Source: Halopseudomonas pachastrellae (GTDB lineage Bacteria > Pseudomonadota > Gammaproteobacteria > Pseudomonadales > Pseudomonadaceae). From it: a stretch of 64,000 bases of DNA. Location: the NCBI RefSeq assembly GCF_900114765.1, contig NZ_FOUD01000019.1, positions 1-64,000 on the forward strand. Direction: 5' to 3'. Below, piece after piece: positions 24,102 to 33,302 of this stretch; the first letter of the stretch is position 1, and every line of letters starts with the position of its first letter. The translations under genes were made by a program, and so were the position numbers. The notes under the pieces were generated by a model. The model saw nothing but the letters and a program-made list of their open reading frames with translations. It was not told where the DNA came from and did no database searches.

Positions 24102-25541
24102 ATGTTTTTTACCAACGAGCGACTGCAGTTTTTCCGCCCGCTCACCAGCAAATACCGCGAACAGATAGTCGAGTGCCTGCGCCTGCTGCACGAACGGCTG
24201 TACAGCGCCCGCGCCGACTACGGCGAATCGCTCAAGCGCGAGCAGGTGCTGGATATCTTCAGTGAAGCGCTGGAACGCGCGCCGCTACTGGAAAGCGAAG
24301 ACGAAGATGCCAGCCGCTTCAAAAGCAACCGCGAGCAGGCCAGCTGGATTCTCACCAGCCTGATCGAAAACGGCTGGCTGGAGCGCCAGGTGGATCAGGC
24401 CACCTTCCAGTCCACCTACCCGTTCAGCCGCATGGGCCGGCTTTTTGCGCAGTCACTGGCCGAGGCTGATGGCCGCAACACCCGCACCCGCCACCGCAAT
24501 ACGCGCAACACCCTCAACGCGCTGTCGGCTTTTGCCGAGCACGGCGAGGTGTATGACCTGCTCGACGCCCACGAATACGCCGAACGCATCATCGCCGACT
24601 TCACCGACATTATCGCCGAGCTGGAAGAGCGCAAGCGCCAGCTGGTGCGTGAGGTAGAAGCGCAGCAACTGGTGCAGCAGGCCAGCGATCAGTTCTTCGA
24701 CTTTATGGAGCGCCGCTTCCAGCCAGACCTGGCCGTGCGCCTGTCGGCCGACAGCGTCGAGAAGCACCGTGAACGCATTCAGGATGTGATTGCCCGCATT
24801 CGCCGCAAGCCGCGCGAATGGAAGGCCGAGGCCGAGCGCGAGCTGCGCCGCCTGGCGCCTGACCTTCTCGTTGACGAGCGCAGCTCGATTCTCTGGCAGC
24901 TGCTGGACGGCATCGAAGGCTGCCTGCGCAACGCCGCCGACATCATGCTGCCCGCGCTGCGCCGCACGCTGCAGAGCTTCACCCAGCGCGCCGACATCAT
25001 CATCCGTCAGCTCAGCTACCTGCACAGCCAGAAGCACAGCGACATCGTTGGCCTGTGTCGCGAGCTGTCGGCCCTGCCCGCCGAGGAGCAGGCCGCACGC
25101 CTGAGCGCTGCCGGTGACGAGATGGCGGTAGTCAATCTGGCGCTGGTCGATCCGGGCCAGGTGAAGCTGCGCGAGCGCCGCGAACGCCCGCCCGTACACA
25201 GCCTGATGGAAAGTCTGGACGCACCGGAAGACGACACCCTGCGCACGCTGGCGGTTAATCAGTTGCTCGACAAAGCCTTCAACGTTAACGCCAGCGGCCT
25301 GCGCAATTACCTGCGCGCCGCCTTGGGCAACGGCAGCCAACTGAATACCCGCGACCTGCCGATCAACAGCGCCACCGACCTGCTTGCCCTCAGCCACGTG
25401 ATCGCGCTGGCCAGCGCCGAGCACGCCGCCAGTGGGCTGCGCGTGCGCATCGAGCCGAGCGGCGAAACCATCAGCAACGAAACCTATTTTGATCGCCGTG
25501 ACGGCTTCATCATCGATCTGGAACATGACGAACATGCGTGA
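24102..25541 (+). CDS. mksF: Condensin subunit MksF (kleisin, MukF-like)
   Basis: A 479-residue protein in the first position of a three-gene MksF-MksE-MksB operon. In this family it is the kleisin that bridges the SMC-like dimer. The N-terminal part is winged-helix-like (about 1-120), the middle is helical and rich in charged residues (ELEERKRQLVREVEAQQ), and the C-terminus ends with DRRDGFIIDLEHDEHA. The positional and size match is PA4684 in P. aeruginosa. Alternative names are JetA in Wadjet systems, but the nuclease JetD/MksG is missing here. It overlaps mksE by 8-17 nt depending on the mksE start. Confidence 0.85.
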   Translation: MFFTNERLQFFRPLTSKYREQIVECLRLLHERLYSARADYGESLKREQVLDIFSEALERAPLLESEDEDASRFKSNREQASWILTSLIENGWLERQVDQATFQSTYPFSRMGRLFAQSLAEADGRNTRTRHRNTRNTLNALSAFAEHGEVYDLLDAHEYAERIIADFTDIIAELEERKRQLVREVEAQQLVQQASDQFFDFMERRFQPDLAVRLSADSVEKHRERIQDVIARIRRKPREWKAEAERELRRLAPDLLVDERSSILWQLLDGIEGCLRNAADIMLPALRRTLQSFTQRADIIIRQLSYLHSQKHSDIVGLCRELSALPAEEQAARLSAAGDEMAVVNLALVDPGQVKLRERRERPPVHSLMESLDAPEDDTLRTLAVNQLLDKAFNVNASGLRNYLRAALGNGSQLNTRDLPINSATDLLALSHVIALASAEHAASGLRVRIEPSGETISNETYFDRRDGFIIDLEHDEHA

Positions 25542-26199
25542 CGCGCTGGACCACCACCTCAACGAACGCGGCCTGAGTGCCGAGGACTTTTCCGAGCTGA
25601 TGATCCGCCTGCTCGACCGCGGCGTCCTCTGCCGCGACGAAAGCAACCGCGAGGCCGAGCTCTACGACCGTTACCTGCAGGCCGCCGAAGTGGTCGAGGA
25701 TTATCTCTCGGTACTGCGCATCCGAGTGCTGCACGAGCCGCGCTTCAATCTGGTTCGGGTGTTCCCGCCGGGTGCGGAAGTGCCCGGTCTGGTCGATGCC
25801 GACGACAGCTTCGGCAGCGGCCTGCGCGAGCGCCTCAACCAGCAGGAAGTGGCGCTGATTCTCGTGCTGCGCGCCGAGTACGACAAGGCCCTGCGCGAAG
25901 GTCAGGTCGACGAGTTCGGGCAGGTCATGCTGTCGCTCGAAGCGCTCAACCTGAGCAGTCGCAACCTGCTTGGCCGCTCACTGCCGGAACAGCAGAGCGA
26001 GCGCCGCAACCTGCTGCGTCGCCTGCGCCAGCTCAGGCTGATCCGCAGCCCCAGCGACGCCGAACTGGACAGCGGCGAAGCCTGGCTGACCATTCGCCCA
26101 GGCATCATCAGCCTGGTGACCGACAGCGCACTGGCCCAGCTCGCCAGCCCCGAGATTGAAAACCCGGAAGACCAGCCGTCCGCCGAGGAGAGCAACTGA
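25534..26199 (+). CDS. mksE: Condensin subunit MksE (MukE-like)
   Basis: The middle gene of the Mks operon, about 221 residues, related to MukE, the winged-helix partner of the kleisin. It is soluble and acidic, with the conserved-looking LRIRVLHEPRFNLVRVFPPG and a C-terminal acidic tail (EIENPEDQPSAEESN). I place the start at ATG 25534 with GGAA about 11 bases ahead; ATG 25525 would add three residues. Both overlap the end of mksF. TGATG couples it to mksB. Confidence 0.82.
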   Translation: MRDALDHHLNERGLSAEDFSELMIRLLDRGVLCRDESNREAELYDRYLQAAEVVEDYLSVLRIRVLHEPRFNLVRVFPPGAEVPGLVDADDSFGSGLRERLNQQEVALILVLRAEYDKALREGQVDEFGQVMLSLEALNLSSRNLLGRSLPEQQSERRNLLRRLRQLRLIRSPSDAELDSGEAWLTIRPGIISLVTDSALAQLASPEIENPEDQPSAEESN

Positions 26200-29100
26200 T
26201 GTATCTGAAGCGTTCGATTACCGTCAACTGGGGCAACCTGCCGGTCGAAGAGCTGGAATACGGCCCGGTCAACCTGTTCTCCGGCGGCAACGGATCCGGC
26301 AAGACCACCGCAGCGGATGCTCTGCAAACGCTGATGACTGCCGCCCACGACAACCTGTTCAACTACAACCCCGGGCAGGACGAAACCACCCAGCGCGGCC
26401 GCGGCGGCAAGCAGGTGCGCACCCTCGCCTCCTACGTGCTTGGCTGTGACGACGGCGCCTACGCCCGCCCCTGGGATACCGACGGCTACATCGCCGGCGT
26501 GTTCCACCCGACCCGTGGCGAGACCGCCGAGCCCTTTACTGCGGTGATCGGCGTGCGCGCCCATCTGGACGCCGCCGGCAGCAGCCGGCAGGCGCGGCAG
26601 GACGAGCTGCTGCTGATGATCATCCCCGGTGAAATGCTGTCGCTGTCGCACTTTCTGCGCGAACAGGACGACGGCCGCCACGTGATCGCCGTGACCGAAC
26701 TGCCGGGCCTGCTGCGCAAGCAGTTCAGCGCCCAGCAGATCGAAGTCTACGACCGCAAGAGCGCCTATCTGGCCCGTTTGTACGCCGCCCTGCGCGGCCG
26801 CCGCGATACGCTGTCGACCCGCGAAGCCAAGAACGCCGCGCGTACCTTTGCCAACTTCATGGCCTACAAACCGGTTAAATCCATCGACCAGTTTGTCGCC
26901 GAGGAAGTGCTGGAGCCGCGCGAGTTTGGCGACACCATCAAGCGTATCCGCGAGTTGCTGCGCACCGTCCACGGCATGGAGCAGGAAGCAGCGCGCGTGC
27001 GTCAGGCCGTCGAGCTGCTGTCGTTGACCACCAGCCAGACGACTCAGTATCTGGACAGCTGGCTGGAGCGCACCGGACTGGAGTACGCCGCGGCTGCGCA
27101 AGCCTGGCAGAACAACCAGCAAGGCTATCTGGCCGCCAAGCAAGAACAGCAGCAGCTCGCCAGCCAGCTCGAAGCCCTGCAGGAAGATCAGCGCCTGACC
27201 ACCGAGCGTCTCGGCCAGGCCCACCACGAACTGGTGCAACTGGAAGCCCGCCGTCAGGGCATTCCGGCGCTGCAGAACAAAGATCAGTTGGAGCAGCGCC
27301 AGCGCCAGCTGAGCGAACAACTGCGCAACGCTGTGCCCGGCCTGCTGACCCAGGCCCATCAGCGCGACCGCAACCTGGTGGCGCTGCAATCGGCCGGTGC
27401 GCTGCTGGCCCAGCACAGCCTGAGTCAGGCGCTTCCGCAGCTGGCCAGCCGCGGCTGGCGCGAGGCCAGCGCGGCAGTGCTGGCCGCCGAGCGCGAACCG
27501 GTCGCCGACCTGAACCAACTGCTGGCCCGCGACTGGATCGACCTGACTCCGCTGGACGCCGGCCTGGACGCCATTCGCAGCCAGCAACGCGCCCACAACC
27601 AACTGGCCGAGCGCCTGCGCGATCAGGACAGCGAAGGCGCCAGCCTGCTGCAACGCGTCGACCGCCTGGTACAGGAGCGCACCAGCGCGCTGAACAACCT
27701 GGATCGTCAGGTCAGCCAGATTCGCCACCAGATCAGCACCCTGCAGAGCAGCCGCGTTACCTACCCCGCGTACGTCGAAGAAGCGCTGCTGGCGATCCGC
27801 AAGCAATGCCCGCAGGCCGACCCACGCGTACTCTGCGACCACGTAGAAGTGCTCGACCCGGATTGGCAGATGGCTATTGAGGGCTATATCGGCGGCAGCC
27901 GCTACGCCATTCTGGTCGAGCCAGAATACGAAGCCGACGCCATCCGCATCGTGCGCCAGATGAACAGCCGCGAGCGCAACCGTGCGCGGGTGATTCAGGG
28001 CAGCAAGGCCAAGCAGGACGCCGAACGCATCAACCTGCCGAAGGACTCGATCCTGCAGGTCATGCGCTTCAGTCACCGCGTTGCCGAGTACTACCTGCAG
28101 GCGTCCTACGCCACGGTCGCCCGGGTTGCCGACGCCGGCGCGCTGCGTCAGACCCGCCGCGGCATCACCCGCGACGGCATGGGCTCTGGCAACTACGCGC
28201 TGTTCCGCTGCGATATCGACGACAGCCAACTGGTATTCGGCGCCGCCGCCCGCGAGCGCAACCTGCGCGCGCAGGAGCAGCGCCTGCACGATCTGGATCT
28301 GCAGCAGCACCAGCTGCGCCGCGAACTGGAAGGCCTGCGTGAGCTGGCCCGCCAGTTAGGCCAAATTGCCCCGCTCGATTACGCCGCCCGCGCCAGCGAG
28401 CTGCTCGACAGCCAGCGCCAGCTGCGCGAGGTAGAGCAACAATTGGAAGCGCTCGACCTGGGCGCCCACCACGATCTGGAAGCGGAGCAGCAGCGCGTTA
28501 CCCTACGCCACCGCGAGCTGGAACTGCACGGCAAAGACCTGGACGTACAGCTCGGCCGCCTGCAGGAAAAACAAGTCAGCATCGGCCAGCGCATTACCCA
28601 CTTTGCCGACCAGAGCGACGCCCTGCTCGATGCCCGCGACAACGCCGAACAATACCTGTTGGATGCGGCTGCTCAGGTGCCGGGCCTCGACCCACAGGCG
28701 CGCCTGGAGCAACTCGACGCCATGCTGGAGCAGCGCGGCGGCCAGTTCGACTTTATCGCCGACGCGCAAGCACTGACCAGCAGCCTGCACCGTCAGGTCG
28801 CCGACCTGCAGCGCGCCATCGAGCACTACAACGAGCAGGCCCAGCCCGCCGATCAGGTGCTGGCTGATACCCCGGCGGAGCTGCACAGCCTGGCGTTCTT
28901 CCGCCACGTTGGCGCACTGCATCAGCAGCTCGACAACCTGCACAACCGCCTGCGCAACAACGTGCTGCTGGCCAAGCAGGAGCAGCTCGCCAGCCTGCGC
29001 GACAGCTTCAACACCACCTTTGTCAGCGACCTCTGCCACGAGATTCATCAAGCTATCAACGACGGCCGTCGCACGCTGGAACAACTGAACAAGGAGCTGG

Positions 29101-29834
29101 AGCACCACCGCTTCGGCGCCGACCGCGAGCGCTTCCAATTCGACTGGGACTGGCTGCCCGAGTACAAGGCCTACTGGGAGTTCTTCCGCGAACTGATCCA
29201 GATGCCGAATCTGGGCGACGGCACCAGCCTGTTCGACGATACCCTGTCCGAGCGCTCGACCGAGGTACGCGACCAACTGCTCGCCCTGCTGCTGGACGGC
29301 GACGAACAGCAAGCCCTGCGCGAGCTGGAGCGCATCAGCGACTACCGCCGCTACCGCCGCTACGACATCCTCAAGCACCCGGAGGGCAAGTCTGCCATCC
29401 GCCTGAGCGAATACGGCACCGGCTCCGGCGGCCAGCTGGAAACCCCGGCCTACATCATCCGCGCCGCCGCCGTGACCAGCGCCTTCCGCTTCAACGAGGG
29501 CGACAGCCACCTGCGCATGGTCATCGTCGACGAAGCCTTTATGCACATGGATGAAATCCGCTCGCGTCAAGTCATCGCCTATCTGACCGAGACCCTCGGC
29601 CTGCAACTGATCTTCATCATGCCGACCAGCAAGGCCGGCCCCTTCCTGGAGCTGGTCAGCAACCAGTTTGTGTTCAGCAAGGTGCCCAGCAGCCAGCAGG
29701 TCGGCGAGCTGAACACCCGCGTGCTGCTCGACCGCCAGCAGCTCAACCGCGAGCGCGTGGCCGAGCTGTGGGCCCAGCACCGCCGGGTGATCCGTCAGCA
29801 GGGCGCGCTGGAATTTATGGAAGACGTGATCTGA
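26199..29834 (+). CDS. mksB: SMC-like condensin ATPase MksB
   Basis: A 1211-residue SMC/MukB-like ATPase that compacts and segregates DNA with MksE and MksF. Walker A FSGGNGSGKTTA is at about 28-38. Two long Gln/Glu/Leu-rich coiled coils (about 300-480 and 690-980) flank a hinge-like region near 520-640. The C-terminal head has the ABC signature GTGSGGQLETP near 1073-1083 and Walker B MVIVDEAFMHMDE near 1107-1119. The gene is complete and shows no frameshift. In some bacteria such operons add MksG/JetD and attack plasmids; here no fourth gene of that kind follows, and the next gene is a type VI effector. Confidence 0.93.
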   Translation: MYLKRSITVNWGNLPVEELEYGPVNLFSGGNGSGKTTAADALQTLMTAAHDNLFNYNPGQDETTQRGRGGKQVRTLASYVLGCDDGAYARPWDTDGYIAGVFHPTRGETAEPFTAVIGVRAHLDAAGSSRQARQDELLLMIIPGEMLSLSHFLREQDDGRHVIAVTELPGLLRKQFSAQQIEVYDRKSAYLARLYAALRGRRDTLSTREAKNAARTFANFMAYKPVKSIDQFVAEEVLEPREFGDTIKRIRELLRTVHGMEQEAARVRQAVELLSLTTSQTTQYLDSWLERTGLEYAAAAQAWQNNQQGYLAAKQEQQQLASQLEALQEDQRLTTERLGQAHHELVQLEARRQGIPALQNKDQLEQRQRQLSEQLRNAVPGLLTQAHQRDRNLVALQSAGALLAQHSLSQALPQLASRGWREASAAVLAAEREPVADLNQLLARDWIDLTPLDAGLDAIRSQQRAHNQLAERLRDQDSEGASLLQRVDRLVQERTSALNNLDRQVSQIRHQISTLQSSRVTYPAYVEEALLAIRKQCPQADPRVLCDHVEVLDPDWQMAIEGYIGGSRYAILVEPEYEADAIRIVRQMNSRERNRARVIQGSKAKQDAERINLPKDSILQVMRFSHRVAEYYLQASYATVARVADAGALRQTRRGITRDGMGSGNYALFRCDIDDSQLVFGAAARERNLRAQEQRLHDLDLQQHQLRRELEGLRELARQLGQIAPLDYAARASELLDSQRQLREVEQQLEALDLGAHHDLEAEQQRVTLRHRELELHGKDLDVQLGRLQEKQVSIGQRITHFADQSDALLDARDNAEQYLLDAAAQVPGLDPQARLEQLDAMLEQRGGQFDFIADAQALTSSLHRQVADLQRAIEHYNEQAQPADQVLADTPAELHSLAFFRHVGALHQQLDNLHNRLRNNVLLAKQEQLASLRDSFNTTFVSDLCHEIHQAINDGRRTLEQLNKELEHHRFGADRERFQFDWDWLPEYKAYWEFFRELIQMPNLGDGTSLFDDTLSERSTEVRDQLLALLLDGDEQQALRELERISDYRRYRRYDILKHPEGKSAIRLSEYGTGSGGQLETPAYIIRAAAVTSAFRFNEGDSHLRMVIVDEAFMHMDEIRSRQVIAYLTETLGLQLIFIMPTSKAGPFLELVSNQFVFSKVPSSQQVGELNTRVLLDRQQLNRERVAELWAQHRRVIRQQGALEFMEDVI

Positions 29835-29844
29835 CCCTGTGAGT

Positions 29845-29871
29845 GCGTTGCCGGACACCCCGGCAACGCAT
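29845..29871 (+). other. Strong hairpin after mksB (no U-tract)
   Basis: TGCGTTGCCGG and CCGGCAACGCA form a perfect 11-bp stem with a 5-nt loop (ACACC), 11 bases after the mksB stop. No T-run follows, so it is not a classical terminator. It may stabilise the 3' end of the mks mRNA or mark a boundary before the effector pair. Confidence 0.55.
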
Positions 29872-29980
29872 TGCAGCGGTAGATGCCAAACACCGCACAT
29901 TCACCCGAATAGTCGATTGTCCGACCCGCCAACACCCCGCAGGATCTGCGCAGGCACACCTGCAGCCAGAGGGAATTGGC

Positions 29981-31864
29981 ATGTCCGGCAAACCCGCCGC
30001 ACGACTCGGCGACCCCACACAATGCCCACAGACCGGCCACGGCGCCCGCGCCATCGCCAGCGGCGCCCCCACTGTGCTGTTCAACGGTAAGCCCGCCGCA
30101 CGCCTGGGTGACAGCACCACCTGCGGCAGCTCACTGGCCGGCCAGGTCATCCCCAACGTCCTGATCAACGGCCGCCCCGCAGCAGTGCTCGGCAGCACCG
30201 GCAGCCACGGCGACGCCGTGATCGCCGGCTCCGGCAATATCTTCATCGGCACCACCACCGGCAGCGCCAGCACAGCAGTACAGGCCGTCGGCGCCCTGGT
30301 GCGTACCCTGCAAGCGCTGTTCGGCGCGCCACTGGCCACCCGCGCCAACATCGCCAGCGCCGCCCCGCTAGAGCGCGAGGAAGAAGAGGAGGAAGAAGAA
30401 ACCGAACTGCCGCAAAAACAGCGCATCACCCTGCGCGTCGGCATGTTCTTCGACGGCACCCTCAACAACCTGCCCAACGCCTCCCTCACCGCCCAATGCC
30501 GCCGCGAAGACCTGGCCCAACTCGGCCCCGACGGCCTCGAAGCCGTCACCCGCTTCTGCCAATCCCACGGCTATAACGACAGCAACGGCGATGCCTTTTT
30601 TGATCAGCGACCTGATAACAGTTATGGGAATGAGTTGAGCAATGTGGCGTTGTTGTTTCGCTTGTACCGCGACGACTCACGGGAGCAGTTACAAGCTGAA
30701 GCCAAGGAAGCCGCGGTGAAGGTTTACATTGAAGGCGCCGGTAGCAAAGCAGGCGAAGATGACGCCACCATGGGTATGGCGTTTGGGCAAGGCGAAACAG
30801 GGGTTGTTGAGCGGGTTGAGCAGAGCCCTGCTCTTCTAACGAGAGCAATCGACAACTTAAACCGTCGAAATCCAGAGCTTGTAATTGAAAAAATCGAGTT
30901 CGATATCTTCGGCTTCAGTCGCGGTGCCGCAGCCGCTCGCCACTTTGCCAATGAGGTGCTGAAGAGTAGTTGCGGAATTCTCGGCACCAGTTTGGATACC
31001 AAAAGCCCTGCGTTTGCTCCTAGTTTCTCCATTGAAGAAGGCATGAGCATCAATTTTATCGGCGTGTTCGATACCGTGGCCGCCATCGGCGATCCGGCTC
31101 AGGGCCACCTTAGCGTCGGCGATGATTATAACCCAGGCGTTAATCTGCACCTGCCACCCGACTGCGCCCGCAAGGTAGTGCATCTGACCGCCGCAGATGA
31201 ACACCGACACAACTTCAGCTTGAACCAGGTAAGCGCTCCACATGAAGAACTGGAACTTCCCGGCGTGCATTCCAACCTGGGTGGCGGGTATCCAACACTG
31301 TCTTACGAACGGTTGGTGATTGGCAGGCCCGTATTCTTCCTTAGCAACCACTACCCCTTGGACGGCCCAGCTCGTCAGCAACTGGTTCGCTCCCGCGCGT
31401 GGTTGGTCAGGCAGCAGGAGGAAGAGCGCTTTCGGGCCCGCGGCCTACCGGGCGACGGGCGCTTTGAGCGGCATGAAGAAGTGGTCGGACAAAGCTCGAA
31501 CGCACGGGTGTTGCTGACTCTCTCTGTCATCCGCAGCGTCCGAGGCGAGCTGTCCCGCGTGTCCCTCAAGGTCATGCATGCGAAGGCGGCGATGGCGGGC
31601 GTGCCGTTCGGCGCAATAAACGATGCCGACAAACGCTTCGCTATCCCGCCAGACCTCGCGCCCATCGCTGAAAAGGTGTTTTCCGCCTGCATGATGGGAT
31701 GCAGCCCAACCCTGAGCGAACAGGAGAAACGCTTTCTACACAGCCGCTATATCCACAGCTCAGCCAACTGGGTGCCAGTACACGGCTTTATGGCCAACAA
31801 ACCACGTCATGACTTTACTCGCGCCGTCTACCCAGATAAGCCACAGAACGGGTACCCCGTATGA
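29981..31864 (+). CDS. PAAR-domain type VI effector with DUF2235 phospholipase domain
   Basis: A 627-residue fusion. Residues 1-90 are a PAAR domain, the tip of the type VI secretion spike, with three GxPAAxLG-type repeats (GKPAARLGD twice, GRPAAVLGS). A linker contains eight glutamates in a row (near 130-140). From about 148 (LRVGMFFDGTLNN) a DUF2235 alpha/beta hydrolase, the fold of Tle1-type phospholipases, follows, with the nucleophile motif GFSRG (S313). ATG 29981 has GAGGGAA ahead and starts exactly at the PAAR domain. It overlaps the downstream lipoprotein gene by ATGA, the usual effector-immunity coupling. No other type VI gene is in the window. Composition drops in GC from about 30590 onward. 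Confidence 0.87.
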   Translation: MSGKPAARLGDPTQCPQTGHGARAIASGAPTVLFNGKPAARLGDSTTCGSSLAGQVIPNVLINGRPAAVLGSTGSHGDAVIAGSGNIFIGTTTGSASTAVQAVGALVRTLQALFGAPLATRANIASAAPLEREEEEEEEETELPQKQRITLRVGMFFDGTLNNLPNASLTAQCRREDLAQLGPDGLEAVTRFCQSHGYNDSNGDAFFDQRPDNSYGNELSNVALLFRLYRDDSREQLQAEAKEAAVKVYIEGAGSKAGEDDATMGMAFGQGETGVVERVEQSPALLTRAIDNLNRRNPELVIEKIEFDIFGFSRGAAAARHFANEVLKSSCGILGTSLDTKSPAFAPSFSIEEGMSINFIGVFDTVAAIGDPAQGHLSVGDDYNPGVNLHLPPDCARKVVHLTAADEHRHNFSLNQVSAPHEELELPGVHSNLGGGYPTLSYERLVIGRPVFFLSNHYPLDGPARQQLVRSRAWLVRQQEEERFRARGLPGDGRFERHEEVVGQSSNARVLLTLSVIRSVRGELSRVSLKVMHAKAAMAGVPFGAINDADKRFAIPPDLAPIAEKVFSACMMGCSPTLSEQEKRFLHSRYIHSSANWVPVHGFMANKPRHDFTRAVYPDKPQNGYPV

Positions 31865-32535
31865 TTGCTCGCACCCTGATCCTGCTAACAGCGCTTATCC
31901 TCAGCGGCTGCCAGAACAGCACACAAATTAAACCCTTCCCGCCGAAGCCGGACCTGCCTTACGACGCATGGTACATAGGCTTGGGAACCCCCACCTATAT
32001 GGAAGCCTGGGTTGAGCAAGTAGACCTGACTGACGTAAACGATCTGATGTACGAAGATGTGTTTGGCGGAATTGCCTCAACAAGCACACCGCCCAACAAT
32101 AGGGGTGACGCACACGGCTGGCCTGAAAACCCCGGCCCTGGCTCTAGCTTTCCCATGACGGGGATAGACCTACCTGAAAAGATCACTGTGCTCTGGCAAT
32201 CACTCGCCGAGCCGCAGGCTTACCGCGCCAGTTTCGAGGTGTCAGCAGAGACAAGAGCGGAGATGTTGCAGCCGAGACTAGCCTATTGCGCCTGGAGAGA
32301 CGAGTACGAAACCCAGTACCGCGACACCATTGCCATCGGAGTAGCACCCGGCGGGGTAGTCAAAGCCTGGTTGATAGGCCCATGTCTTGACTCTATCGAA
32401 ATCGCCCACGTCCAAGGCGAAATAAACCCCGTCGGCCCCTACAACGGCACATCCAACGGCGAGTTCTACCGTCCACCCAGCCCAAACGCCCAACACTACA
32501 TCGACACCCACGGCATCCCGTTTGGCAGCTGGTAA
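31861..32535 (+). CDS. DUF2931-type lipoprotein, likely effector immunity protein
   Basis: A 224-residue predicted lipoprotein: signal peptide with the lipobox LILSGC (Cys17). The mature part resembles DUF2931 proteins (PEKITVLWQSLAEPQAYRASFEV). Such lipoproteins are often encoded beside Tle-type phospholipase effectors and neutralise them in the periplasm. The 4-nt overlap with the PAAR-DUF2235 gene supports that role. GC content is visibly lower than that of surrounding housekeeping genes. The immunity function is inferred from family and position. Confidence 0.8.
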   Translation: MIARTLILLTALILSGCQNSTQIKPFPPKPDLPYDAWYIGLGTPTYMEAWVEQVDLTDVNDLMYEDVFGGIASTSTPPNNRGDAHGWPENPGPGSSFPMTGIDLPEKITVLWQSLAEPQAYRASFEVSAETRAEMLQPRLAYCAWRDEYETQYRDTIAIGVAPGGVVKAWLIGPCLDSIEIAHVQGEINPVGPYNGTSNGEFYRPPSPNAQHYIDTHGIPFGSW

Positions 32536-32541
32536 GCGCGC

Positions 32542-33279
32542 TCAGCCTTTCTTGCCCGGACGCTGGTCCTTGACCAGCAGCAGGTTGTTTTCCCGTCGCA
32601 AGGTGAACAGGCCTATCCCTTCCACCAAGCCGCTGAACTTGCTGTAGCCATAGTTGCGCGGGTCAAACTCGGGCATTTGCTTGGCCAGCTGGCTGCCTAC
32701 CGGGCCAAGGTTGGCCCAGCCTTCGTCGTCAGACGCCGCCTCAATAGCCTGACGCAGCAGGTTGCACAGCTTGGTGTCCTGGCGCAGCTCCTGTGCCGAA
32801 CGACGCTGAATAACCGTCTCCGCGTTCTCGGGGTGCTGAGTAAAGATTTCGGTGTAGATAAAGCGGTCGCAGGCGGCAACAAAAGGTTTGGGCGTTTTCT
32901 TCTCGCCAAACTCGTACACCACCTTGCCCGACTCACGCAGACGCGCCGCCAGCCGGGTGAAATCGCTATCGCTGGAAACGATGCAAAAGCCGCCAAGGTC
33001 TGCCGAATACAGCAAGTCCATAGCGTCAATGATCATCGCACTGTCGGTCGCGTTCTTGCCTGAGGTGTAGGCAAATTGCTGAATCGGCTGAATCGAGTGT
33101 TCCAGCAACGAGGCTTTCCACTTGCCCAGACTCGGCGTGGTCCAGTCACCGTAGATGCGCTTCACGCTGGCGACACCCAGCTTCGCCACCTCGGCCAGCA
33201 AGCCCTCAACAATCGCCGGATTGGCGTTGTCCGCATCAATCAATACGGCCAACCGGGCCGGCTCAATCTGCGCAGCCAT
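32542..33279 (-). CDS. NYN-domain protein with C-terminal OST-HTH/LOTUS-like domain
   Basis: A 245-residue protein. The N-terminal NYN domain, a PIN-like nuclease fold (about 8-145), shows LAVLIDADNANP, GKNATDSAMIIDAMDLLYS and FCIVSSDSDFTRLA, giving the usual aspartate set of a metal-dependent RNase. The C-terminal 75 residues (LCNLLRQAIEAAS...NYGYSKFSGLVEGIGLF) match an OST-HTH/LOTUS RNA-binding domain. Its RNA target is unknown. It is convergent with the immunity lipoprotein gene (6 bases apart) and lies downstream of btuF on the same strand. Confidence 0.85.
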   Translation of the reverse strand: MAAQIEPARLAVLIDADNANPAIVEGLLAEVAKLGVASVKRIYGDWTTPSLGKWKASLLEHSIQPIQQFAYTSGKNATDSAMIIDAMDLLYSADLGGFCIVSSDSDFTRLAARLRESGKVVYEFGEKKTPKPFVAACDRFIYTEIFTQHPENAETVIQRRSAQELRQDTKLCNLLRQAIEAASDDEGWANLGPVGSQLAKQMPEFDPRNYGYSKFSGLVEGIGLFTLRRENNLLLVKDQRPGKKG

Positions 33280-33302
33280 CGCCTCACTCCCCTGTGTATG
33301 CA

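Noticed and set aside
25902-28310. About 800-codon open frame antisense to mksE/mksB
   Set aside because: Mirror frame of Gln/Leu/Arg-rich coiled-coil coding sequence; low-complexity Leu/Ala/Gln product and no ribosome site.
29843-29980. Longer start for the PAAR effector (46 extra codons)
   Set aside because: The extra stretch includes the 11-bp hairpin and has no similarity to PAAR proteins. The ATG at 29981 has a good ribosome site and begins the domain.
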